The notes beneath the pieces are model-generated. The model searched no databases and had not been told where the DNA came from. It was given only the letters and a program-made list of their open reading frames with translations. The translations under genes were made by a program, and so were the position numbers. A stretch of 64,000 bases of DNA, from the NCBI GenBank assembly GCA_947579665.1, contig OX388350.1:90167152-90231151 (forward strand), written 5' to 3'. The stretch is from Sympetrum striolatum (Eukaryota > Arthropoda > Insecta > Odonata > Libellulidae). Positions within the stretch are counted from its first letter, which is position 1. Every line of letters starts with the position of its first letter. Of this stretch, positions 36,701 to 47,106 are shown piece by piece.

Positions 36701-38095
36701 TTCGTTTGGCAATCGAATGAAAGCTCATTGAAGCGAAATACATCTCGTCTCTATACTAGTATTCTACGGTCTCCATAAAGTATTGCTGCGTAACGCGAGA
36801 AAATCATGGAAAAATATTTTTTTTTCACAAAATTTAAATAAAATTGAGAAAATCCAGAAAAGTTTATAAGATAAGTATTCCTAATTCATTTATTTGTCAT
36901 CTCAGAAACATCAAAAAAATATTCCGATTTATAGAGCAAACATGTTGAATAGCACGCAATCAATGTTCGGAGAGCAGCAGAAAGAGCTACTTCCAAGAGA
37001 ATAATTCTCTTACGAGACGGACGTGAGAAAATAAGGGCTGTTACTCGAAAACTTTAAATTAAAATAGCAGAGGTGCATCAAAGATTATCTCTTCGATTCG
37101 GGTGCAGGGATTAAGGAACTGGCTGATATGTTTTGAAAATATAGCTCCCTTTTCCAGCTGCTCTTAAATATGAAAATAGTATGGAAAGCAAATAAGTCTG
37201 CACGATGTGGGAATTCATGTCGATGTTTTTCGCCTGTTTAGAAGTTGAATATCATTGTCTTTCGAAAGTAACTGTTACACATTTGGAGGAATCAAATGCC
37301 TACGAAAATGTCGAATCGAAAGAAGAGAAAGACTTAGATTTTTTCATTCATATAAAAATTCGTTTCGTTAGAATTTTTAACATCTTTGTTCTCCTTCGAT
37401 ATAGATGTATATTTATTTCTGAGTTCGTTATCGGAATCTTCGCTCTCAGGCGCAAAAACGTAAACAGCGGCGACCAAATTCATTTAAGCACGAGCATGGA
37501 TTTTTGGATTTGCAAAATTTTCAAAAATATTCGCAAGGATCTGCCAAATCTTCTCATCAGATGAAAATTCTTCTTCAAAAGAAACATTTGGTAGCAGATG
37601 TAGTCTTTGATCGATTTATATTTTTTTGTCTATTTTTATGTAAATTTTTGTTTCATCAAAACCTGCTTGAAAGCAACGACGTTTATGCTTCTCAAATATA
37701 ACAAAAGGAAATCTTATTAAAAAGTGATAATTGCCTTCTTTCAAGACGATTGGAAATTTCTCAAAAATCCTCCTCCTTAACTTTATCGAAGTCAGTTAAG
37801 TTTATCGGAGTTAATCCGCAGCTTTCCAAAAATTTTACCTGAGAACTTGGTTTAAAATTCCACCTAGGCAGGTATCCTGTTTAATTAACGTCATCCAGTT
37901 CCAATAACTTTGGTAAAATTCTCTTCATGAGAAACTGTATGACGAAAGCGCTAATCTAACACGATTCCTCCCAAACATCATTGGTTACTAAAATGAATCT
38001 TCGTTCTCTTCTTTTGATTTCTTCGTCTAATCCATTTCACAACGTGTCTAAAAATAAGAATAACTTCTCTAATGGAAACAGGAAGAGGTACATTT
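33721..38095. other. Unique sequence with isolated tRNA-like boxes, no gene recognised
   Basis: About 4.4 kb without a recognised gene. Minus-strand B-box-like words occur near 35048-35060 (GGGTTCGATCCCGG) and 35477-35490 (CCCGGGTTCGAC). They may be remnants of old SINEs, but no head or tail could be matched. Open frames up to 156 codons (34790-35260, minus) have no recognisable domain. Confidence 0.4.
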
Positions 38096-38215
38096 CAATA
38101 ATTATTACTATTTACAAGACACGCAACCACAATCCTAGCCAGAAAAATCCGACTATCCGGGATTCAATCCCGGGACCTTGGCGTTGGAGTGCTCCGCCAC
38201 CTCAACCGGTGAATC
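38096..38215 (-). mobile_element. tRNA-derived SINE, family B
   Basis: Minus orientation, same family as 15766-15885. The minus strand reads a tRNA-like head (GGTTGAGGTGGCGGAGCACT, then CCAAGGTCCCGGG) with a slightly altered B-box (GGATTGAATCC). The family-specific block follows (GGATTTTTCTGGCTAGGATT), with a short AT-rich tail. Confidence 0.8.
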
Positions 38216-38514
38216 AATTCTGTTGTGGAATCCCTCACATCTGTTCCACAGCAGAATTTCAATCCCAGTATTACGCAATCTATAATTAACAATTTTGGTT
38301 CTTTACCAAACGAAATTTCCTGTAAAATTTTAAAACTACATCCATCATGATTTTGGCACAGGATCCAAGCAACAAACTCCGTTACTATTGCAGATAATGC
38401 TCTTTTAAAAGAACTATATAATCTCTCATTACCTCTCTTATTTACTGATTTGAGGCCGCAATAGATGGAAAATTCCTCTCACATGTCTTTTGTGATCATA
38501 GTGCTTTTTATTTA

Positions 38515-38640
38515 TCATCCCCTGTTCGATCCCAGATGAGGCAAAGCCGTAAGAAAGGTTCTTCTATCGATTGCGGGCTTTATTTATTTTGCAAAATTTA
38601 ATTAAATACGATTGTCGTTCCAAATCTAGACGTCCAATGT
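38515..38640 (+). repeat. SINE-like repeat, family D, partial copy 3
   Basis: TGTTCGATCCCAGA (38523) is B-box-like. The following GGGCTTTATTTATTTTGCAA and AATTTAATTAAA align with the family D copies at 17 and 18.5 kb. The 3' part is not clearly preserved. Confidence 0.45.
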
Positions 38641-38860
38641 GATTGCTAATGGCGAGCTATGTTTTCCGTAAGAATATATTTAAGCCCAAATAAGTATAAA
38701 TGATAGAATATATGAAGAAGAGTCCATTTTATGAGATTTTGATAATTTTCAGTTATTATTATGAAATCGCTACAGACGGCTGTATAGAAGCGTTCACTCA
38801 CATTGACAATAGATTTGAATAATTATTTTATCAGGAACAAGATGTTTGTCAGTGCAGGGA

Positions 38861-39080
38861 CAGAGGCGAGCGTGCTAGCTCGTTAACGCTCCAACCTCAC
38901 GGCCGCGGGTTCGAATCCCGGCTAATCGGGGTTTTCCGGTTCGGGAATGGTTGTCTGTGTATGTTGTGTGTGTGTGTTTACTAAAAAAAGGAAAATTCAG
39001 AAAAGAAAGAGGGGTTGGTTGGAAGAATGGCCTTCAAAAGCTAAAATTCACCTATAAAAAAGACGGCATTATTATTGTTA
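38861..39080 (+). mobile_element. tRNA-derived SINE, family C, copy 2
   Basis: Better preserved than the copy at 31 kb. The tRNA-like head (GCGAGCGTGCTAGCTCGTTA) is followed by a perfect B-box (GGTTCGAATCC, about 38908-38918). Then come a roughly 130-bp tail with GGGAATGGTTGTCTGTGTAT, a short TG repeat and the end GACGGCATTATTATTGTTA. The ATT repeat is probably the 3' tail. Confidence 0.85.
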
Positions 39081-40598
39081 ATATTAGAAATGGGATTAGC
39101 TTTGGATGATTCTGGGGATCTTTGTAAAAATGAGTTTTATTAGGCTACTGCGCGGATTTGTTTATACTTTTTGACGTAATTCTCGGGTCGAATTCAGCGC
39201 TCTCAGTTTCGGTTCCCCTCTCAATCGACATAAACCTCAGTTTTTATTCTTCGATTACATATATTCCACATGAATTTACATTTAAAAGTGAACCATCGAA
39301 GAGATATGTAAATAATGAAACGACCAAGTATCCTTTCATTTCCCCTTTTCTAAATTGTCTGTTGATTTCTGGTAACAAACCATTTTCTCGAGATAGTTCA
39401 TTAAGTCGAAATTATGGATTTTTATTTCTCGGGAACTTCGGGTTTCCTGTAATTTCGAATGTGCTTCTAATGAAAGCCTAATATAAAAGCGGTTAATTTT
39501 TTCGTTCTTGGGCTTTACTCTTATTCATGTAAAAGTGAAACTTCAGAAACATTTTTATAATACAATTCTTACCGATTATTATAGATATCAGTTCCACATT
39601 ATTGCAACTTTGGTAAAATAAAAATTATCGCTTCCGGTTACCTGGTTCATTGAACCCAAACTAAATGAGAAACATTTCAAGAGGGAAGTTTAATCCCATC
39701 TCAATTTAGACAATCGATGGCTGCTTCGACGAAATACCGTTAAATGGGAAAACGCAGGAGTTATGAAATACGGGGTAAGACATTATAATTTATTCGAGAT
39801 AATGGAGTGAATTTGGGACGTGTTTCGAAAACTCGGCGCACGCGAGTGATTGCAACACGGCAATTAAAGATAAGGGAATTAACATAAAAATGAGCGGATT
39901 TCTAATATGAGGAGGATACACGCGAGGACGTTCCGACAGGAAACCAAAGCTATTTTCGGTTTCCAAATATTCCTCGATTCACGAGGACGCGCCTATTCAT
40001 AGCGCGGTTTTCGTTGAGGCGAAATCAAACTCAGAGGAATAACCACATGGAACTTTCTTTTCCTATGGACAACCAAAGTGATCTAAATGAAACAAGAAGA
40101 ACTTTAAAAGACTGTACTAATCCGGGCAGAAAAGGAGTTATCGCTTGTTCTCTCGGAATCATTCATAATTTGCAGTTGTTTACTAAGCACATCTAATAAG
40201 GATAGTTAGGATAGCAGTAATGAATGAGGATTTTTAAAAATATATTTTTAGAATTCTAACAACCGACTTCATTTTTTCCTACTTTTTGAATGAATGAAGG
40301 ATAGTTGAGCATCAACACAATTTATGAAATTCCAACTTGTCGTGCGATCACTTATAATTTACGCAACTTCTATCTGCGGACTGATTGACGTCGCATAAAA
40401 TGAGCTGCAGTTAGAATCGCGACAGTGGAATTAAATATGCTGCAGCGAAGTTGTCATTCCTTTTTGCTGTTCATATTCGCCGCCTTTCGCACATTCAGAC
40501 TCTTCTTCCTTGAATACACGAGCATCCGTCAATCTGTTTTCTTCATTCTTCTCCATCGGAACAATTCACACAATATTCATTAAACATTGTGTTATTAG
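39081..40598. other. Unique sequence, nothing recognised
   Basis: No recognised gene or repeat. The frame at 39158-39481 (plus, 107 codons) has no domain that I recognise. Confidence 0.4.
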
Positions 40599-40720
40599 GC
40601 TCCCGGATAGTCATGTGGACAGCGCGTTTGCCTTTGGTGAAAGCGGTCCCGGGTTCGATTCCCGGTGGGAGCCAATGTGCGAAATGACCTAAGCTGTCGA
40701 AGCACTTTTAACAATACTCC
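40599..40720 (+). mobile_element. tRNA-derived SINE, family A, best-preserved copy
   Basis: Positions 40599-40674 form a tRNA-like head: acceptor-stem strands GGCTCCC and GGGAGCC pair perfectly, and the T-arm CCGGG TTCGATT CCCGG is intact. An anticodon-arm-like CTTTGGT loop and a D-arm-like ATAGTCATGTGG are present. The SINE tail follows (AATGTGCGAAATGACCTAAG, then CTTTTAACAATACT). Because the same tail follows the heads at 4.0, 14.8 and 25.8 kb, this is a SINE, not a stand-alone tRNA gene. Confidence 0.92.
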
Positions 40721-43006
40721 ATTTTGTTATTCTGTTTCCGCCATCTGATCTTTTACTCTGTTCCAATCATTGCGGAGTCCTGTTTCCAAATTCTTCCAAA
40801 GTCGCCCGACGCAAAGAGCGTTTTTAGATATTTTCACGCATTGATCACATTCCCCGCTGTTCTGCGCATTTATATACAGCTCACTTAAATGCAGAGCAGA
40901 GTTCGAATTCAGGTGTTGGGACGGATTGCAATGGAATCGAGTTCGCTGCATTCATAGCTCCGTTTGGCAATAAATACTGCTTGGTTCCAGAATTTTTGGA
41001 TACCTTTTCGGATAATAGAATAAACGCCACTTTGTTACCTTTTTCGAGCTGCAATCTCTGTATTCCGGAAATAGCCGCTCCGCTACCAAACCAAACTTCA
41101 ATTCACAGCTTCCTATTCGTTTCTTTCTTTTCTTCTAGGGTTAATTTTCGTAAAAGTATCTAATTATCGTCGAAAGTTAAATCTTCGAAGGGAGTCCTTG
41201 CTGAAATCAGTGACCTTTTTATTCGGGTTTCGATTCTCTTTTGGATTTTCTCAGGTCTTCTTCTTCCTCTATCCTGATTATGATCATCCTCGACATTTGG
41301 TAGTCATCATAAGCTTCATTGTGTAAATGCTAGCTTATTTTTTCGATCGATGTTTTACTTATACTTCGCTTGCTGTTATCCCTTCATTTTGCTCTTTTGA
41401 TCCTTTACGTTTTGCAGTTACAATATGTTCTCTCCGAAGGTGAATCCGCAGTATTTTTCATTGTAATTTCGGTTGATTAGTTGGAAGACGAGGACTTAAT
41501 TGGTGCGCACTAAATGTGCTATCGAAGGACGTACACATCCATAAGAGAGCATTCTCCTCTCGAAGAATCATCGGTTGACCTTGGGAATCCGTCTGCCGTC
41601 CAATGTTTCCCTTTGGCTTAACAGATTATCCCACCTAGCGCGTGGGGCCCTTTAAACCTTTTCTCAAAGTTCCGAGACCAAACGAGCATGTTCTGCTGAA
41701 AAATTCAACCGGAAATGACAAAATTTCTTAGGAAACATTTTGATATTAAATGAACTTTGTGTTTAAGTCCTCTGATCTTGAGCTGCCTCTATTTATAAGA
41801 AACCACTTTCGCCACGGGGATTTATTAAAGGTCTATCGCCTCAGGCAATTGAATTCTTTCAGATTTTGAATTATACTTTTGTCAATTTGTGTACATACAA
41901 ATAATTCCATTGGCAAACACTCCGTGAAATCGAGGCAATCGCATGGGGTCGACAAGTGCAAACAGGGGAGCGAAGATAAAGAGCGAGTCTGAGGCGCACA
42001 CAGCAAATGAGAACCGGAAAATGCGGAACGATAAGTGGATGCGACGGGACTCGAATTTGCCGAAGAAAGTTCATCCGCAGCCGTCATGAGGTGCGCCCAC
42101 AGAGCGGAAGTGAACCGCCGGAAGTGAGGTCACACTTGGCTTGCTCTCTTTCCGCTCCCGTCCTTTTCATCTTTTATCGCATCGATACCAATCCCAAGAT
42201 TTCTCTAATGTAGTTATCACTTGCAATAGACCTCGTAGTACGAGTACAGTTCCACCGAGGATTTGGTTCGCCCAAAATTGAAAGGGGCGTCAAAGCGAGC
42301 ATAAAATACACTTGATCATTTTAATCGCTCATAGAAAGTGATGAATATTTGTGTTCTTCGCCGTCTCGAATGACCGTTTTGAAGTTACATGAGAATGAAA
42401 CAAAAGCACTGCGTCTCATTCTGCGCACGCCCCTTAATCGCCCTTTTGTCGTGTCCCTCCTTCAATCGCTTCCCAATATCTGATCCACCCATTTCCTCCG
42501 TTTTATTTCGTCCGCACGTAAATGATGAAGCCTATCCCAGCCGCTGTTTCCGTACAGACACGATAATAAGGAAAGGTCCTTCAGCAAACGTACACATATC
42601 TAATTAAGTCTCTTTGTAGGTGCCCACAACGGATCCATGGCTCTTTCCTCCCCCTTCCTGCAATTTATCGCCGCTTTCACTCCAGATTGACCGAAATATT
42701 GCCCTCTCTCTCCTTTCCTTATGAACACCCTCCGGACAGATGAGCACACGCTTCCTTCGGCTCCACTTTCAACAACGTTTGTTTTCCAATAGAAGGGACT
42801 CCGCCTTCTGAATTAACTTGACATGTTTTCATCGGAATTCCATGGCACGTCTTTCTGCCGTGGTTTTCTTCTCTGTCTCAATGTCCCGTCATCGGGACAG
42901 ATGAAGTGAAAGCATCGTATTGTACCAAATATCCTTATCTCGCCGTTTGGAGCATTTTGGATCTTCGCACAACATGGAGTAAAACGTAACTTTCATTTTG
43001 CCTTCG
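40721..43006. other. Unique sequence, nothing recognised
   Basis: A B-box-like word near 42046-42058 (GACGGGACTCGAAT) may be an old SINE trace. No gene recognised; open frames are short. Confidence 0.4.
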
Positions 43007-43140
43007 TCTTGTTTGGGATCCTCACGAAGTAGGAGTGATTCAGATGGTTCAACGTAGAGCAGCAAGGCTCGTCAAGGGAGATTTCAGATTAGACAGCAGT
43101 GTTTTGGCTATGATAGAATCCCTCGGATGGAACTCCCTTA
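43007..43140 (+). pseudogene. LINE fragment interrupted by the DDE element
   Basis: About 44 codons encode CLVWDPHEVGV, MVQRRAARLVKGDFRLD and MIESLGWNSL, the C-terminal part of a Jockey/CR1-like LINE ORF2, related to 21945-22187. It ends exactly where the terminal repeat of the DDE transposon begins (43141), inside the codons after WNSL, so the transposon appears to have inserted into the LINE. A convincing continuation on the far side of the transposon was not found. Confidence 0.8.
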
Positions 43141-44237
43141 GGCCCGTTTCACATGGACGCGGACGGTCCGCGCTCCGCGCTACGCGCGCGGATAAGGTTC
43201 CATTGACGTTAATGGAAGCTTAGGCCCGTTTCACATGGACGCGGACGGTCCGCACTCCGCGCTCCGCGCGCGGAGCGCGGAGATAGGTCGCCGCTTTTCA
43301 CATGGCCGCGGACGATAACCGTCCGCGGCATTCCCCGTGTATTTCTCCCGTAAGAAGGATGGCCCATGTTGCCATTTACAAATATTTACAAATCGGTAGA
43401 TAATAAATCATTTATGGTGTAAATATAAAGGATGAATACATGGTGTAAAAGGTTTTTTTCATATTAGTTAAAATAACATTAATAAAAAATATTTTCTTAC
43501 ATTTCCGCCTGGAAACGCTATTTTCCGACATTATCTTAATAACGCTGTTGTAATCATGGCGTTGCTTTAATTGACACCAAATTTACACAGAAAGTATTCC
43601 GGAGTTAACTTTCCATAATGGTAAACATTAATTTACGGTATACCAAATCTGAATACTTTTATAACATAAAAAGTACAGTTTGATCCTAAAATTCCGAATA
43701 TTGCATTCCAAAAAGCGATCAGCGGCGAAGTCTCGTACCGTAAGAGATACCCCAATACATGATGCGTATGAAATTTAAAGAAATGTATGAGGTAGTTTTT
43801 GGTGAAGGACGGAATACTTTGTCTTATTTCTAAAGGGAGTTATGAATTTTTTAATATGATGGTTTTTCCCGCGCGCCAGATTTCCGCTGTCTTACCCTTG
43901 ATTGCGCTGGCTACGATGAGCGTATTGCAGAAGCAAATCGCTCCGCAAAGTATAGAATTATTGTGAAAGCACTGAACATTTACTTTTTACTGTTGAAATA
44001 CGTTTGCACTAAAATTTGGATATCACGAATACTTATAGAAAATTTAACAGCACTTACACTAATTTAATCTCTTATCCACGAAGAAGCACTGTATGGCCTA
44101 CGATTTCCTTCAAATGTTTCCCATCTTGCTGAGTGTTCCTCAGGACCTGTTATTTTTCTGCTGCCTTTTTGATTGTTATTTTTCGACTAATGAATTCATC
44201 TAACGCTTTTTAAAGCTATTTTCATCGTACCTTTGAT

Positions 44238-45010
44238 ATGATTTACGACGATTTCGTGCGGTCTGAAGTGAGAAGAAAAGTGCACCAGTTGTTTTTTCAG
44301 AAGGTTCCTCCAACTCTGAAAACAATATTAAATACTGTGAACATGGACAATGATTTGCCGAATTTTAAAAGAACTACTTTATATCGCTTGCTAACAGACA
44401 TCGGTTTTGTATATGAATGAAAGGGCTGGTATAGCTTATTAAATGAGAGAGTTAATGACATCATCCGTTGTCGCCATAACTTTCTGACGCAATCACAAAA
44501 ATATAGAAGGGAGCAAAGAACAATTGTTTATACTGACAAGACTTGGGTAAATGTTGGTCAAACCTTGAGTAAGGCTTGGCGTGATAAACAAATCAAAACG
44601 CCACTCGACGCTTTTCTCTCTGGGTTAAGCACTGGATTAAAGGCCCCCACATCTCGAGGAGGTCGTTTGGCCATCATACACGCTGGTACGGAAAATGGTT
44701 TCATCGAGGGTGCCTTAAATTTTTTTTTGCAAGAAAAATACCATGGACGAACATGAAGAAGTTGACGGGGATTGTTATGAAAACTGGTCCGAAAACTGCC
44801 TTCTCGCAAACATTCCTAGGGGCTCAGTAATTGTTTTGGACAATGCATCGTATCATTCCAGGAAATTAGAATATTTACCGACAGTCAGCCGGAAAAAAGA
44901 TAATACAAAAGAGTGGCTGGCAAGTAAAAATATAAACTTTGACGCTGACAGTTTAAAAAAAGATTTACTATTTTCAGTGAATCAAATTCGGAAAGATTTT
45001 GAAAAGTTGA
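44238..45010 (+). pseudogene. IS630/Tc1-like transposase, 3'-truncated inverted copy
   Basis: It starts MIYDDFVRSEVRRKV. It has RTTLYRLLTDIGFVYE, then an in-frame TGA (44418-44420) after codon 60. The DDE domain follows: TDKTWVN holds the first catalytic D, FLSGLSTGLKAPTSRGG is typical of this arthropod family, and VIVLDNASYHSR holds the second D. The frame shifts at a run of T near 44720-44728, so MDEHEEVDGD (44743) is in another frame. The copy ends at the palindrome junction (45010), before the third catalytic residue. It cannot make an active transposase. Confidence 0.9.
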
Positions 45011-45049
45011 TGCTATTGCTGACCGCGACGATGAGAGACGAATAATTAA

Positions 45050-46087
45050 TTCATCTACGTCGTCTTGCAAATTGTCTGCGTGCCATATTTCTTCTTCTAC
45101 TTTCATCACATGTTCTACATGGTTTTGCCAATTTTGAGCTGAGATCTTGCCGGAACTCTCCGAAATGATCCGCTCCACATCTTTCTTCTTGAATGAAGTA
45201 TTCTTCATCCCAACATAATGTTTGATTTGCGCCCAAACTCTTTCAATCGGGTTCAACTCGCAATGATAAGGCTGATTGCAATGCATCCCTTCGACTTCGC
45301 AGGTTCATCTACATTCAACTTTTCAAAATCTTTCCGAATTTGATTCACTGAAAATAGTAAATCTTTTTTTAAACTGTCAGCGTCAAAGTTTATATTTTTA
45401 CTTGCCAGCCACTCTTTTGTATTATCTTTTTTCCGGCTGACTGTCGGTAAATATTCTAATTTCCTGGAATGATACGATGCATTGTCCAAAACAATTACTG
45501 AGCCCCTAGGAATGTTTGCGAGAAGGCAGTTTTCGGACCAGTTTTCATAACAATCCCCGTCAACTTCTTCATGTTCGTCCATGGTATTTTTCTTGCAAAA
45601 AAAAAATTAAGGCACCCTCGATGAAACCATTTTCGTACCAGCGTGTATGATGGCCAAACGACCTCCTCGAGATGTGGGGGCCTTTAATCCAGTGCTTAAC
45701 CCAGAGAGAAAAGCGTCGAGTGGCGTTTTGATTTGTTTATCACGCCAAGCCTTACTCAAGGTTTGACCAACATTTACCCAAGTCTTGTCAGTATAAACAA
45801 TTGTTCTTTGCTCCCTTCTATATTTTTGTGATTGCGTCAGAAAGTCATGGCGACAACGGATGATGTCATTAACTCTCTCATTTAATAAGCTATACCAGCC
45901 CTTTCATTCATATACAAAACCGATGTCTGTTAGCAAGCGATATAAAGTAGTTCTTTTAAAATTCGGCAAATCATTGTCCATGTTCACAGTATTTAATATT
46001 GTTTTCAGAGTTGGAGGAACCTTCTGAAAAAACAACTGGTGCACTTTTCTTCTCACTTCAGACCGCACGAAATCGTCGTAAATCATC
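45050..46087 (-). pseudogene. IS630/Tc1-like transposase, full-length but inactivated copy
   Basis: Mirror of the plus-strand copy. It has the same N-terminal 60 codons and the same TGA (45904-45906), and also a one-base deletion in TACGAAAATGG (TACGGAAAATGG in the other arm) near 45636 and the T-run frameshift. It reaches further: after RKDFEKLNVDEPAKSKG there is another one-base shift, then YHCELNPIERVWAQIKHYVG with the third catalytic residue (E of NPIE), and a C-terminal acidic tail (DDVDELIIRL). The second D and the E are about 80 residues apart once the shift is ignored. That is longer than the classical DD34E and close to the long-spacer DD82E (Sailor-type) group, as far as I recall it. 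Confidence 0.88.
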
Positions 46088-47106
46088 TCAAAGGTACGAT
46101 GAAAATAGCTTTAAAAAGCGTTAGATGAATTCATTAGTCGAAAAATAACAATCAAAAAGGCAGCAGAAAAATAACAGGTCCTGAGGAACACTCAGCAAGA
46201 TGGGAAACATTTGAAGGAAATCGTAGGCCATACAGTGCTTCTTCGTGGATAAGAGATTAAATTAGTGTAAGTGCTGTTAAATTTTCTATAAGTATTCGTG
46301 ATATCCAAATTTTAGTGCAAACGTATTTCAACAGTAAAAAGTAAATGTTCAGTGCTTTCACAATAATTCTATACTTTGCGGAGCGATTTGCTTCTGCAAT
46401 ACGCTCATCGTAGCCAGCGCAATCAAGGGTAAGACAGCGGAAATCTGGCGCGCGGGAAAAACCATCATATTAAAAAATTCATAACTCCCTTTAGAAATAA
46501 GACAAAGTATTCCGTCCTTCACCAAAAACTACCTCATACATTTCTTTAAATTTCATACGCATCATGTATTGGGGTATCTCTTACGGTACGAGACTTCGCC
46601 GCTGATCGCTTTTTGGAATGCAATATTCGGAATTTTAGGATCAAACTGTACTTTTTATGTTATAAAAGTATTCAGATTTGGTATACCGTAAATTAATGTT
46701 TACCATTATGGAAAGTTAACTCCGGAATACTTTCTGTGTAAATTTGGTGTCAATTAAAGCAACGCCATGATTACAACAGCGTTATTAAGATAATGTCGGA
46801 AAATAGCGTTTCCAGGCGGAAATGTAAGAAAATATTTTTTATTAATGTTATTTTAACTAATATGAAAAAAACCTTTTACACCATGTATTCATCCTTTATA
46901 TTTACACCATAAATGATTTTATTATCTACCGATTTGTAAATATTTGTAAATGGCAACATGGGCCATCCTTCTTACGAGAGAAATACACGGGGAATGCCGC
47001 GGACGGTTTTCGTCCGCGTCCATGTGAAAAGCGGCGACCGCGCTCCGCGGACGTTTTAGAGAAGCTAATAGCTCCGCAGGTTAGATAGAGATTTCGGTGT
47101 TTTGCA

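Larger units (their letters stand above)
43141..47058. mobile_element. Large palindrome: two inverted copies of a dead IS630/Tc1-like element
   Basis: The left end carries the terminal repeat GGCCCGTTTCACATGGACGC twice, at 43141 and 43223 (an 82-bp tandem repeat of the end), next to TTA. Inverted arms of about 1.73 kb follow, 43276-45010 and 45315-47049, symmetric about 45162.5, with a 304-bp unique spacer (45011-45314). By eye I noted only about eight differences between arms. The right end lacks the outer terminal repeat and stops near 47058 after CCGCGGACG, so the structure is truncated there. Only the minus-strand copy includes the transposase C-terminus, which lies in the spacer. Confidence 0.93.

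Noticed and set aside
40599..40674. Functional tRNA gene
   Set aside because: It is followed by the same SINE tail as three other copies in the window, so it is a SINE head.
44885..45286. 133-codon protein continuing past the transposase C-terminus
   Set aside because: Its last ~40 residues are antisense of the left palindrome arm and not a real protein extension.
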